From: Rhynchopus sp. YZ270_cl-10
Taxonomy: Eukaryota; Euglenozoa; Diplonemea; Diplonemida; Diplonemidae
NCBI GenBank assembly: GCA_964035575.1
Contig: OZ037899.1
Location: forward strand, 806,001 to 870,000
Direction of reading: 5' to 3'
DNA length: 64,000 nt
In this document: in pieces, positions 1 to 8,850 of the stretch
Numbering within the stretch: the stretch's first letter is position 1
How the letters are laid out: each line of letters begins with the position of its first letter
Notes under the pieces: model-generated
Databases searched by the model: none
What the model saw: the letters and a program-made list of their open reading frames with translations, nothing else
Told to the model about the DNA's origin: nothing
Position numbers and translations under genes: made by a program

Positions 1-357
1 CTTACCGAAAGTAAGTGGTAGAAAATATCAAAAAGTGAGAGGAATTGTCGCTATTATTTGTATGTCTTTTTATCCCCCCAATCCGCAGCAAAGCTGCTCA
101 AACAAGTTTGATTGTGATGAGAAAAAGCTAAGAGCGGAAGAGTGGGATGTACCCTAGCCTATGATGGGGGTCTGCATGGAGTCGATTTGCATATTTTTTT
201 TTTTTACAGACTCACGGTATTTTCATAGAACAAAAAACGATATCATGATCGTGAATTGAGGACTATTGCTGTCGGCTGTATCTACCCACCTTCTTCTTCT
301 ACAGGTCCAAAAAAAAACGTACACTTTAGATTGACATCAAACACAAAAAAACACAAA
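1..357. other. 5' spacer, no gene seen
   Basis: This AT-rich sequence has T and A runs and no convincing reading frame. A pyrimidine-rich stretch around 285-305 lies shortly before the first gene. I see no repeat family that recurs elsewhere in the window. Confidence 0.5.
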
Positions 358-695
358 ATGGCGAATATGGATGCTGACAATCTGGACAGCATATTTGGGG
401 CTAAGGTATGTACCATTTTTTTTTTTTTAGACAATTTTTTTTTTTCTAACTTTCAAAAATCATAATACAGTTTGATGAGGAGCGAAGATGCAAGGTGGTG
501 CAAGCAATGCGTAATGACGTCAACTTTGAACGCAACGTGAACGAATTCATCCTTGCCCGCGATCCGACCCTGGGGAAGGAACCCCTGCGCGTCCTGCGCG
601 AGAAGATGTACCTGCAGCTCTCCCTCCAGGCAGACCAGGAGAAGCTTGGCGAGATCACAGCCGCAACACGACCGCTTCCTCGGAAGAAGTCGTAG
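358..695 (+). CDS. small unknown protein (90 aa), one intron
   Basis: Two exons, 358-405 and 471-695, are joined in phase 0 by a 65-nt intron. The intron has donor GTATGT, a CTAAC branch-like motif near 446 and acceptor ATACAG. Exon 1 supplies 16 residues beginning MANMDADNLDSIFG, and exon 2 supplies 74 residues ending in a basic PLPRKKS tail. The protein is charged and probably mostly helical (an EKMYLQLSLQADQEKLG stretch), with no signal peptide, membrane segment or cysteine pattern. I do not recognise the family and assign no function. The splice model is supported because the frame stays open across the junction and the second exon has the GC-rich codon use of neighbouring genes. It could be a small subunit of a larger nuclear or cytosolic complex, but nothing in the sequence shows this. 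Confidence 0.6.
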
Positions 696-819
696 GGGTA
701 GGTTGCGACTCACTGCAGAACGCCGTTATGCTGGAAAGCGGCTATTTGGCGCAACAGCTAGGGCCCTTAGGTGATGTGATCCCCTTAGCGATGTTGTGGA
801 TGGAGAAGAAAAGAAAAGC

Positions 820-877
820 GTATAGTGGAGCTCATCCTCGGGGGTGTGTCTACACAATTACGGCTAAGTTTTCAAAA
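820..877 (+). repeat. family A short repeat (copy 1)
   Basis: It starts GTATAGTGGAGCTCATCC, continues with CGGG..GTGTCTACAC and ends AAGTTTTCAAAAC before a long A run. The same core recurs at 25008, 25479, 30474, 33509, 38013, 49919 and 51035, always on this strand and always ending at an A run. Confidence 0.7.
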
Positions 878-1199
878 CAAAAAAAAAAAAAAACGGTAAC
901 CACGAAACGGTGATAGGCAAGAAGTGTGCTCGAGGTGGCAGGTCCCGTTGTCAGATTATCAAAAAAAAAGAAGAAGGGAAAAAAAGGAAGAACGAAAAAA
1001 AAAAAAAAAATGAAAGAAGAGGTGTGCTAGTCAGACCAGAGTTTCCTTAGTTCTCATCTCTTGTCTGTAGTTTCCCTAGCCCATTTTTTGGGGGTGGTGA
1101 TTTTGAGTGCAGAACCCACCTGGTGGAGTGATAGTCGATTCATGCAAAAAAATGAAAAAAGAAATAGTTGTTCCTTTGTCTGCAGCCACGACAAATTCC

Positions 1200-1455
1200 C
1201 ACTCACACGACGCCTCATGACATGTGGTTTTTTGACGTGTCATTATGACATGGGTACGTGTTGGTACATGTCGTTCTCTGTACAGAACACACTTTTCCAT
1301 GGTTTTGTTCTAACCCCCCCTCGGGTGAGCCTCAACAAACCTTAGAACAGTGTCTGTTCTGTACAGAGAACGACACAAACCAACACGTACCACATCTCAC
1401 AATGACATATGTCACCGTTTTCCCCATGCCATTCTGACATTTCACGCTGACATGT
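1200..1455. repeat. foldback element upstream of the histone-like gene
   Basis: The arm around 1222-1290 (including GGTACGTGTTGGTACATG and GTTCTCTGTACAGAACA) reappears reversed and complemented at 1350-1440 (including CTGTACAGAGAACGAC and CCAACACGTACC). The arms are roughly 70-90 bp with mismatches, around a loop of about 60 bp that also pairs partly (GGTTTTGTTCTAA against TTAGAACA). I found no open frame and no clear target duplication, so it is probably a non-autonomous foldback or MITE. Confidence 0.6.
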
Positions 1456-1607
1456 CGTCATGTACCCCTCTTTTTCTCACAAACAAACCCAGGTGCTTTA
1501 TTGCATTTTTTACACTCTCAAACTCTCGAGGCACAGCTTCGTTAAGTATATCTTACCAACTTTTCTCTCCCCCCTCACCTGCCCCCTTCTCTTCTCTTTC
1601 CTTTACA

Positions 1608-2135
1608 ATGCCCGGCAAGAAGAAGGCTGCAACGAAGGCGGCAAGCTCCTCTTCCTCCTCCTCCTCTTCCTCTTCAGCCTCCTCCGACGACACATCGCTG
1701 TACTCATGCAGCACAGAGTCCAGCAGCGAGGAGTCATCTTCTGTGACATCGTACTCTACACCTAAGAAGCGCCGTGCCCCCGCAAAGCGTGCGAAGCCTG
1801 CCGCTAAGAAGGCTGTAGCGAAGGGTGCTCGCAAGCCTGCAGGGAAGCTTGCAGGGAAGGCGGGTGGGGTGGGGAGGGGTGCAGTCCCGCAGCGTGTGAG
1901 GGTCAAACGGCGCAGGGCGGGGTCCGGGGTTGCACACTCAGTTGTACGCAACTTTGCGAAGTGGTTGGTCTGTGGTGATGCAATCCTGAAGCGTATCGGT
2001 GGAGAGGGAGGAGGAGGAGAAGGAGGAGGAGGAGGAGGAGGAGGGACACAAAACCTCTTGAAAAGTATGATTCTTCCGGGGCTGCCGCGTGGAATAGAAG
2101 TATTGCGAGCGAAGGTGGAAGAGGTGAAAAAATGA
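1608..2135 (+). CDS. basic Ser/Lys/Ala-rich protein with possible H2B-like C-terminus
   Basis: A 175-aa protein. I chose the ATG at 1608 because the frame upstream runs through the foldback element, while this ATG follows a pyrimidine tract (CTTTACA-ATG). Residues about 12-45 are serine runs, then acidic/Ser. Residues about 46-95 are Lys/Ala/Pro-rich like a linker-histone tail. The C-terminal 70 residues contain GDAILKRIGGE, a glycine run broken by two glutamates, and SMILPGLPRGIEVLRAKV. By eye these resemble the end of H2B helix 2 (DIFERIAGE) and the H2B LLPGELAKHAV segment, with the loop between replaced by glycines. Known H2B proteins are shorter and keep a typical first helix that I cannot find. 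I therefore infer a chromatin-associated basic protein, and H2B kinship is only a possibility. AATAAA lies about 255 bases after the stop. Confidence 0.55.
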   Translation: MPGKKKAATKAASSSSSSSSSSSASSDDTSLYSCSTESSSEESSSVTSYSTPKKRRAPAKRAKPAAKKAVAKGARKPAGKLAGKAGGVGRGAVPQRVRVKRRRAGSGVAHSVVRNFAKWLVCGDAILKRIGGEGGGGEGGGGGGGGTQNLLKSMILPGLPRGIEVLRAKVEEVKK

Positions 2136-2659
2136 TGGCAAAAAAAAAAAAAAAGACGTGAATGTTGAATGATGAAAAAGGGAGGTTTCAAAACAACAAA
2201 AAAAGACGTAAAAAAAGGGGGTGGTCAGAGTTCCGAATGTCTCGTCTCTGTGCTGGTTGTTGTGTCATTGTAAGGTTCTGGGTGATGTTGGGTGGTACAG
2301 AACGCGCTTTGATGTAACTTTTTAAAAAAATGCTCATCCTGTTGTGTAGATTTCTTGTCTCCCGCCTCACGGACGAAACTCTCAAAAAGGAAATAAATGC
2401 CCTCTAGGTCTCTGTTTTTTTTTGTTGAGGTGCTTTCCTTTCGTCTTTGATCGCATTTTTACAGGTAGGGTGCCTAAGCACTGCTAGGATCCAATTTGAC
2501 AACCTTTTCTCTCGTTTTTTTTTCTTCTCGTTTTTCTCTCCAAAACAAAAGTAACCAACCCCACACTGCTACATTGTCCCCCCCTCCTCTGTTCTACCCT
2601 TCAACCGTTCGCCTCTTTACCCCACCTCAGGAAGTGCACATGCATGCTGACTGTGCATC
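2136..2659. other. spacer before RMI1
   Basis: An A run directly follows the previous stop and an AATAAA occurs at about 2391. A degenerate family C-like piece (GTGCCTAAGCACTGCTAGG) lies at 2470-2490. From 2510 to 2630 the strand is pyrimidine-rich. A CCTCAG acceptor-like site at about 2621-2630 leaves room for an upstream RMI1 exon that I could not define. Confidence 0.45.
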
Positions 2660-4014
2660 ATGAGCAATACGTGCCTGCTCGCTGACTTTGGGCTTACCCT
2701 GCGTGGGTCGTGGGGAGGGGCTGGTGGGAGTACAGACCCCGATGTGGTGATGGGTGTGCTTCTCAACACGGATATTGCGCCGGACGCTGCGGGCGGGCCC
2801 GTGGTAGAAGCGAGTGGCCTGGACAGGGTGCTGGGTGGGGTGGAGGGAGCGGCGGCCGTGGTGCAGGTGGAGGAGTACGAGGATTGTAGCGTGCCGTTGA
2901 GGGATGCGGCGAAGATTGTTGCTGGGGGCGGGCGTGGGTGGAGCGGTGGTGTGAAGCGTGTGCTCAAGATGGTCGTGACAGACGGCCTGCACCGCATGCG
3001 TGCTGTGGAGCTGCACCGCTGCCCCAGCCTCGACACAATCTCGCCTGGGTGCAAGCTCGTGCTGCGCCCGCCCCTCACCCTGCAGCGTGGTACGCTGATC
3101 CTCGAGCCGCACAACGTTGCTCACATTGGTGGTGTCGTTGCGCTCCTTGCACACAAGGAGGCTGAATTTTGGAAGACGCAAATGATTGCCACAGTGGGCA
3201 AGCCGTATTTGATAGAAGGCGGTCCAACGGTGGTAGCGAGTCTCATGGAGGACCATCCGTACCAACAGCAGCAGCAGCAGCAACAACCCCAACAACAACA
3301 ACACCAACAACATCAGCAACATCAGCAGCAGCAGCAGCAGCTCCCGCCAGCAACGCCCTCGTCTCACAATGTGTTGAGTCTCGAAAGCCCATCACCGCAG
3401 CAGCAGCAACCTGCATCCCATGGTTCTGCGCCTGTCGTGAAGTCCTTTGCTGAGGGTGCTGACCCGCAGTGCCCCCGTGGCGCAGTCGTTGTCGCCCGCG
3501 CGTACGTTGTTACGGTATGTCACCACCACCTCCTACCACCCACCACCACCACCACCACCACGACCTAACCACAGCTCTGCTCAAGCCTGCAGTTTGCCAG
3601 TGGTACGTACCGCTCGTCGATAATGGTCGACGATGGGACGGCTGTGGTGATGGTGACTGCTGCCGACTCTGTCTTGGAGGGGCTTGTGGGTATCCCTGCT
3701 GTGCAGCTTGCACGTCTGCAGCAGGCGGGGGACGCAGAGTTTGCGCGCTATCTGCGGCAGTTCGAGAGCAACCTGGAGAACATGGGTGCCGTGATGATGA
3801 CGGTGTCAGGGCTGCAGGAGGGGCAGGCCACGCTCTCAGAGATGTCCCTCGTTACCCCCAACGTGCGGGACGACTTCTTTGCTCAGGTATGCACACTCCA
3901 GAGAATAGCGTCACCCCTTTCCCTCTGCAGGGCCAGGCAGCAGCGAACAAGCTCTCGACAGCCACAGACCCGGAAGCACAACGCTTGCTTCAGATATACC
4001 GATCACTCACGTGA
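2660..4014 (+). CDS. RMI1: RecQ-mediated genome instability protein 1 (RMI1)
   Basis: RMI1 is the OB-fold partner of the BLM/Sgs1-TOP3 complex, which dissolves double Holliday junctions. Three exons (2660-3514, 3593-3886, 3931-4014) join in phase 0 to give 410 aa. Introns are 78 and 44 nt, with donors GTATGT and GTATGC. The N-terminal OB fold is clear at residues about 98-175 (RVLKMVVTDGLHRMRAVE, then PGCKLVL, then GTLILEPHNVAHIGG), as in RMI1 and TDRD3. A glutamine tract with scattered His and Pro occupies about 201-231. Exon 2 carries a second OB-like segment (SSIMVDDGTAVVMVTAADSV, then EGLVGIPA) matching the RMI1 C-terminal domain, which argues for RMI1 over TDRD3. The three-helix N-terminus of animal RMI1 is short or missing, so an upstream exon is possible. 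A CTGCAG acceptor at 3592 and an ACAG at 3574 are both in frame, six codons apart; the branch-like CTAAC at 3565 favours 3592. Confidence 0.88.
3258..3345 (+). repeat. CAG/CAA polyglutamine tract in RMI1
   Basis: Runs of CAG and CAA codons with occasional His and Pro encode a low-complexity linker between the two OB regions. A CAG block of this kind is a likely length polymorphism. Confidence 0.85.
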
Positions 4015-4053
4015 AGGGGAATACCTCATTACAAGCATCGCTTTCCCCCCCAA

Positions 4054-4090
4054 GTGTCGGTGCTTGCGTCCCAAAGGCGTTTGCACCATT
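4054..4090 (+). repeat. family E repeat, 3' part
   Basis: GTGTCGGTGCTTGCGTCCC followed by AAAGGCGTTTGCACC, about 40 bases after the RMI1 stop. The 5' hairpin of the family is not recognisable here. Confidence 0.65.
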
Positions 4091-4508
4091 TTTTTTTGTG
4101 GTTTGGTGTGTCCGAAAAGTAAAAAAAAAATAACAAAAAGAAGTCTTTTACGTGGACTACTATGGTTTTCGAGCACTCCAAGCTCGTCTCAAGGGGTTGT
4201 GTATGTTGGGGGTAGATATGGGGGGTGTTTTTTTTCTTCTCAGATGGTTCTTTTACAAAAAATGAACCGATGTCCCACGATTCTTGTGCTGGTTAGTACA
4301 GTGTTCGCAACAAAAAGCCAATTAGAAAACAAAGCAAAAAAAAAGGGGGGAGAGCCTTTCTACAAAAGCAACCTAGCCTTTTTTAGAGTCTTCAAAAAAA
4401 ATGACATTGAGGGCCCCCCCCCCCTTCTTTGGTTTGTGGAAGTATTTTCTCGACAATCCTACAAAAAAATATACCTCCCCCCCTTCCCCTTCCCCTTCTC
4501 CCCCCAAT

Positions 4509-4558
4509 ACCTGCATCCGCCCGATGTACGGTGATGTGTTTTCCACTTTTCAACTTCT
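4509..4558 (+). repeat. family E variant
   Basis: CCTGCATCCGCCCGATG, then TACGGTGATG, then TTTTCCACTTTTCAACTTCTC. CATC and GATG can pair where other copies pair CCGC with GCGG. Confidence 0.55.
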
Positions 4559-4775
4559 CTTCTCTCCTCCCCATTTCCCCCCTTCCATTTAAACAATACC
4601 AGACATATCCCAACACACCCACACACATCCCCCCTCCCCTCAAATGGCTGTGTCCTGCAGCTAAGGGGCGGTTCCTTTCTTAGACCTTCTGTTCCCCCTC
4701 TCCCCTCCTCTCCCCCTTCCCCCTCATATCTCCCCTTCTTTTCCATCTTGTTTACGGAGAAAAAAAAATATAACA

Positions 4776-4840
4776 GTGGAGATTGCACAACTGTGGTGAC
4801 ACAACCGAGGCAACCTACACTACTCCAACAATTTATCAAA
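4776..4840 (+). repeat. family B short repeat (copy 1)
   Basis: GTGGAGATTGCACAACTGTG, then GTGACACAACCGAGGCAACC, then TACACTACTCCAACAATTTA and an A-rich end. It lies 25 bases before the PDZ gene start. Other copies are at 26681, 26753, 31864, 36925 and 38472, with one on the minus strand at 20792-20857. Confidence 0.75.
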
Positions 4841-4865
4841 ATAATTAAAAAGGTGAAAAAAAAAA

Positions 4866-5684
4866 ATGGTGATCCCGGTGATGGACCGCCGTCCGTGGTT
4901 GGTGAAGCATGCGAAAGAGGGTGTACCGAGACCGCCTGCATGGAGGGATTCGAGGGAACTGCATTTGGGGCATTATCGGTTTGCGGTGCATCTACAGCGT
5001 GTAGATGAGGGGTTGGGGCTGGCTTGTAGGGTGGGGGAGCACGGTGCGGTGCTGGTGGGGGTGGATGAGGGGAGTGCCGCTGCGAGGAGTGGGCTGCGGG
5101 CGGGGATGCGTATTGTGAGCATTCATGGGCATAGCATCCATTCTGACAGCGATTTGGTGATGGCACGCCAATTTGCGGCGAGAGATGCATCCTTATGCAT
5201 CGTCATCTCCGCAACAAACATCCACCTCAACGACCCCAACGGACACCTCACACCTGCCAGCTATAAGGTAGCAGACGCAGTCGCGATACGCACCATACCC
5301 CATACGCGGTATGCGCTCTCCCCACCGCGGGTTGAGTATCAGGAGCATTTTCCGCGGACGTCGGGTGCGCTTCCGGTGGATGCTGCTCGCTTGTCGCCAC
5401 GCAGCCCGCGGTTTGTAATATACAATACTGATTTCGGCGGTGCGGTGCACACACCGCATGGCGCCTTTGGGAATGAGTATCAGAATGTCGGCTCGCCAGG
5501 GGGTCGTGAGGGTGGTCCATTGTCGCAGACAGGTGCCGCGTTGTCGCCGGTGTATTCACCGCGGTACGCAGGGCGTGTGCCCGCACCGCCCGTAGGGTAC
5601 ACCGAGTATGAGTACAAAGCCATGGTTGAAGACCCCTTCCCACCACTGCAGTCCGGCCTGCCGCCTCCTATAAGGATTCCATGA
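4866..5684 (+). CDS. PDZ-domain protein (272 aa)
   Basis: A single-exon frame. Residues about 38-117 form one PDZ domain: GLGLACRV matches the GLGF carboxylate-binding loop, followed by VGVDEGSAAARSGLRAG and then MRIVSIHGHSI, the usual strand-helix-strand order. The rest (about 120-272) is proline-, tyrosine- and glycine-rich and probably disordered, with recurring LSPRSP, LSPVYSP and TEYEY patches that could bind SH3/WW domains or be phosphorylated. There is no signal peptide, membrane segment or protease domain, so it is more likely a scaffold or adaptor than an HtrA protease. PDZ domains usually bind C-terminal tails of partners; the partner is unknown. The start is the first ATG after an A run and a family B repeat. 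Confidence 0.8.
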   Translation: MVIPVMDRRPWLVKHAKEGVPRPPAWRDSRELHLGHYRFAVHLQRVDEGLGLACRVGEHGAVLVGVDEGSAAARSGLRAGMRIVSIHGHSIHSDSDLVMARQFAARDASLCIVISATNIHLNDPNGHLTPASYKVADAVAIRTIPHTRYALSPPRVEYQEHFPRTSGALPVDAARLSPRSPRFVIYNTDFGGAVHTPHGAFGNEYQNVGSPGGREGGPLSQTGAALSPVYSPRYAGRVPAPPVGYTEYEYKAMVEDPFPPLQSGLPPPIRIP

Positions 5685-5942
5685 GGTTGTCTTTGTAGAA
5701 GGGTGGCCCTGGTGAGGGGGGGCTTTTTGCGATTCAGTGTATGGGTCGCTTGAAATTTTTTTTTTTTCGGTGTGAAAAAATGGGGGGGAGAGGGGGGGCC
5801 GTTTTCTTCCCGTACTCCTTGGTGCAGTGAGCAAACACACCTTTGTTGTAGTAAGGGAACCAACTGCCCCCTCTCCCCTCGCTGTTTCGCAAGCTTGGCT
5901 CTTTTTCTAGAATACATAATGATTTTTTTTTTGGCCGGGGTG

Positions 5943-5979
5943 TGGCTAATCTACTGCAACGAGGCCTAGGTTCATCTTG
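5943..5979 (+). repeat. family C hairpin repeat (diverged)
   Basis: GGCTAATCTACTGCAACGAG followed by GCCTAGGTTCATCTTG. It retains the ACGAG loop and the GGTTCATCTT flank. Confidence 0.55.
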
Positions 5980-6032
5980 CATTGATTTTTGATTTTTTGA
6001 ACAGACGCTTTCTCTCTCCGCTTTGTACAAAT

Positions 6033-6091
6033 CCCTGCACGGTTCGATAGCCTGCAGAGGGGCTTGCGGCACTTTGCACTTTCAGCTTCCG
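6033..6091 (+). repeat. family E repeat with its own stem
   Basis: CTGCACGG and CCTGCAG flank the TTCGATA loop, giving a short hairpin. It is followed by GCACTTTGCACTTTCAGCTT, the family's 3' part. Confidence 0.55.
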
Positions 6092-6164
6092 TTTTTTTAG
6101 AGCGAGGCCTCTGTTCCTCGTTACCAACTCTGTTCTCTTTTATTCGCGATAACGAATATGATAA

Positions 6165-6203
6165 GGTGACTAAGCACGAGAGGCTTAGGTTCATCTTATA
6201 AAC
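6165..6203 (+). repeat. family C hairpin repeat (near consensus)
   Basis: GGTGACTAAGCACGAGAGGC then TTAGGTTCATCTTATAAAC. CTAAGC pairs perfectly with GCTTAG around the ACGAGAG loop. Confidence 0.75.
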
Positions 6204-6663
6204 TTTTCTTTACTTTTGTAGATATCCGTTTTTTGATGTAGCTGACTGAAGGTCAAGGTAGTGGTGTCTTGCGTACTCTGCTGTACTTTACCACGCAGAG
6301 TGTGCGGCAGCCACCAAGGGACGGGGTGGGGGTGTATTAGCTTAGATTTCTGTATGTTTTCCCCTCCAAAACGCTTTTTTTTTTTGTACTCGTCCAAACC
6401 AATAGAATATTGCAAGAAAAAGCCCCTCCCACCCCATACGTATCTTTTCCCACTGTTCCACGTCTCCTTCCACTATGGTAGAGCCACACTATAACCACAA
6501 CACAAACTGGTCAAAGAAACGACACACTGCCTCGCCTAGGGAGCGATAGAACGTAAGGGCTAAAGCACCAAGCGGAACCATAGGAACGCAGCTTTCACTT
6601 TCCCACACACCCTTTCTCTCTTGCTTTCCACCATTTCTTTACCCCGCAGACATACACCTTCTG

Positions 6664-8316
6664 ATGTACACACAGCACGGCGTACAGGGGTACGGTCAGC
6701 CCAACCCTGGGGTCCCACAACAGCAACAACAACAACACCCCCAACACTCCCACCACCCCCATCACCACCATGGTGATATAGCCCCTGCCCCTGCCCCTGC
6801 CCCACAGCAGTACCACGGTGAGGTGGCTTCGTTCGGTGCTGTCCCTGCGCCGATGATGCAGCCACGTACGTGGGTGTTTAACGAGCCGATGGTTGTCATG
6901 CCGGTGGGGAACGTTGTGCAGGCGGCAGTGACTGTGGGGAATACGTCACCGCCATTGCGGTCTATTTCGCAAGGGACAACGTTTTCGGAGCAGGATGCAC
7001 GTCGGGCAGCGAAGCAGATGATGCGTGGGGTGGACCACCAGATGTCGCCTGAGGATGCACGGGGAGAGGCACACCGTATATTCCAGCAGATGCAGATGGG
7101 GCAGAACGGACAGATGGGGCAGAGCGGGCAGAACGGGCAGGTGGGGCAGTACGTGGTCGACCTTCATGTCACCTCGCGTGCAGTGCATGGTTCGACCTCT
7201 GGGTCGGTGCCGCGTCAGCAGACACAAGCACCGCCCCATACAGCCCATCTGGAGTCAGAAAACGCGCACCTCAGAAACCGTCTTGCAGAGAGCGACATCC
7301 GCCGTGGGCAGGAGCTGGAGGAGGCGCGCGAGGAGATCCGCAACGCAGCTGCACTGCTGAAGCAGATGACCGCACAGAACATGGCGCTGCAGGCACAGCT
7401 CGCAGGCGGGGCAGGCGATGCTGCACACACCCCTAACAAACGCTCCTCTGCAACACTTCGCGACGTCATCGACTCCGCACCGCACAACGCCTATGTGTAC
7501 CGCTCCCCAGAACCCCCCGCCACAGCCGCCCAGTACGAACCCCCCGCCCCGTACGCCGCCCCGCCACAGCAGACGTACCCCCTCACACAGCCAGAAGTGT
7601 ACGATAACGTTTCACGCCGGAGCTCTGTACGGTCGCTACAGCCAGAGGTGTACGACCATTCCAGGCGGAGCTCTGTACGGTCAATGCAGCAGAGTGCGCC
7701 GAACGACCGGATGGCGCGGGGTAACACTGCTATTGCGTGCGACAACGACTATGCAGAGATCAGCTCTGCGGGCGGGTCGGTGAGGAGCGCACGGAGCATA
7801 CGGTCTTTGGTGCAGGAGGTGGTGCAAGACGTGGCACAGGATGTAGAAGACGATGCCGTGTCACAGCGTTCGGCAAGATCGGCCCGGTCGAATGCATCTG
7901 CCTCGCGTGCACGCATGGGGAAGCAGAACACCGCCATCGCCTGCGACAACGACGAGGTCGAACTCAGTCTTGACGGCAGTGAAGCGCCTACGGTGCCCCC
8001 AACACCAGTCCAGAGTCTCTCAGGTCCACCTGCATCGTTGGCTTCGCAGAGCCCCGAGAGCAACAACGAACGGATGGGGAAGCAGAACACCGCCATCGCC
8101 TGCGACAACGACGAGGTCGAACTCAGCCTCGACAGCGATGATGATGCCCGCAGCATAGCCTCTGTGCGGTCCGCAAAGTCTGCCAAATCCGCAAGCCCGC
8201 AGGCTGCGGACTCCACCAAAAACCCTCCCAGCACTGCAACCGACAAAGGGCGTATGGGCAAGCAGAACACCGCCATTGCCTGCGACAACGATGTGCTGGA
8301 CCTTGATGATTTGTAG
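6664..8316 (+). CDS. 550-aa coiled-coil protein with C-terminal NTAIACDND repeats
   Basis: An intact single-exon frame that I do not recognise. The N-terminus is Gln/His/Pro-rich (about residues 18-60). A Gln/Gly/Met-rich segment follows at 135-165. A coiled coil spans about 195-245 (ENAHLRNRLAES, then ELEEAREEIRNAAALLKQ). Two near-repeats of QPEVYD..SRRSSVRS occur at about 310-345. The motif NTAIACDND appears four times, near residues 353, 421, 474 and 534, three times as MGKQNTAIACDND and followed by acidic EVELSLD or VLDLDDL. The last copy forms the very C-terminus. Ser/Ala-rich spacers with SVRSAKSAKSAS-type runs separate them. The identical, regularly spaced motif suggests a short linear binding element or phospho-regulated repeat in a cytoplasmic scaffold, but this is inference. 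A family E copy lies about 105 bases after the stop, and AATAAA at about 8328. Confidence 0.8.
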   Translation: MYTQHGVQGYGQPNPGVPQQQQQQHPQHSHHPHHHHGDIAPAPAPAPQQYHGEVASFGAVPAPMMQPRTWVFNEPMVVMPVGNVVQAAVTVGNTSPPLRSISQGTTFSEQDARRAAKQMMRGVDHQMSPEDARGEAHRIFQQMQMGQNGQMGQSGQNGQVGQYVVDLHVTSRAVHGSTSGSVPRQQTQAPPHTAHLESENAHLRNRLAESDIRRGQELEEAREEIRNAAALLKQMTAQNMALQAQLAGGAGDAAHTPNKRSSATLRDVIDSAPHNAYVYRSPEPPATAAQYEPPAPYAAPPQQTYPLTQPEVYDNVSRRSSVRSLQPEVYDHSRRSSVRSMQQSAPNDRMARGNTAIACDNDYAEISSAGGSVRSARSIRSLVQEVVQDVAQDVEDDAVSQRSARSARSNASASRARMGKQNTAIACDNDEVELSLDGSEAPTVPPTPVQSLSGPPASLASQSPESNNERMGKQNTAIACDNDEVELSLDSDDDARSIASVRSAKSAKSASPQAADSTKNPPSTATDKGRMGKQNTAIACDNDVLDLDDL

Positions 8317-8850
8317 CCTTTATTTGAATAAATCTGAAGTAAATTTCTCTGAAGACGTTCTTTATGTGATCACCCCAAAACAGGCTGGGGGTCATGCCTA
8401 CATGCCTACAGTCTTCCTCTCCGTTGGGGTGCGACACCCCAACGGTTGCGTCAGTGCAAACGTCCCAGAGGGGTGTAGCATCAACTTTCACTATTTCACT
8501 ATATGTCCTGTGCAGGCTAATTCACCTTCACGCCCCCTTTTTCTTTATAGAGGTCAACCTTTTTCTGTTGTATTCATTTTTTCCTATTTTTGTAAGTGTA
8601 CATTTTTTCTCTCTCTTTTAATTATTATTCCACCCTTTCTTTATAAAAAGAACACCGCCCCTATTCTACCTCTTGACGACCAAAGCGTTTTTAGCCACAG
8701 TTTCAATCCCTCCTCCTCCACCCCCTTTACAGCATAACACAGCCTCCATCTTCCCCCAAAAAAAGGGAAACCTGAAGACGTTGGACCACACCTATCCGTA
8801 ACACCATACCACTTTCCCCTTTTTTTTTAAACTTTTGCCCTTCCCTTCTA
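8317..8850. other. spacer with a strong hairpin
   Basis: An AATAAA lies near 8328 and a family E copy with an 11-bp hairpin at 8421-8500. From 8690 to 8850 the strand is mostly C/T ahead of the protease gene. No gene seen. Confidence 0.5.
8421..8500 (+). repeat. family E repeat with perfect 11-bp hairpin
   Basis: CCGTTGGGGTG pairs perfectly with CACCCCAACGG around CGA (8421-8445). The 3' part GCAAACGTCCCAGAGG then GGTGTAGCATCAACTTTCAC matches the family, but the stem sequence differs from other copies. Confidence 0.7.

Larger units (their letters stand above)
696..1607. other. spacer with one family A copy and one foldback element
   Basis: Several A runs (885-1010) alternate with mixed sequence. 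It holds a family A repeat at 820-877 and a large imperfect inverted repeat at about 1200-1455. The last 45 bases before the next ATG are almost pure C/T, a pattern seen before many genes here. No supported gene. Confidence 0.5.
4015..4865. other. spacer between RMI1 and the PDZ gene
   Basis: It contains family E pieces at 4054-4090 and 4509-4558 and a family B copy at 4776-4840. Long C/T tracts lie at 4470-4640 and 4685-4750. Frames read through this stretch are low-complexity and I do not call them genes. Confidence 0.5.
5685..6663. other. spacer before the coiled-coil repeat protein
   Basis: AT-rich spacer with family C copies (5943-5979 and 6165-6203) and a family E copy (6033-6091). The last 80 bases before the next ATG are pyrimidine-rich. 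No supported gene. Confidence 0.5.

Noticed and set aside
1350-1607. Extending the histone-like protein upstream of its ATG by 86 codons
   Set aside because: The extra frame runs through the foldback arm and the pyrimidine leader. The ATG at 1608 has the better context.
2136-2660. Histone-type 3' stem-loop (GGCTCTTTTCAGAGCC type) after the histone-like gene
   Set aside because: Searched by eye downstream of the stop. No such stem-loop was found, and an AATAAA is present instead.
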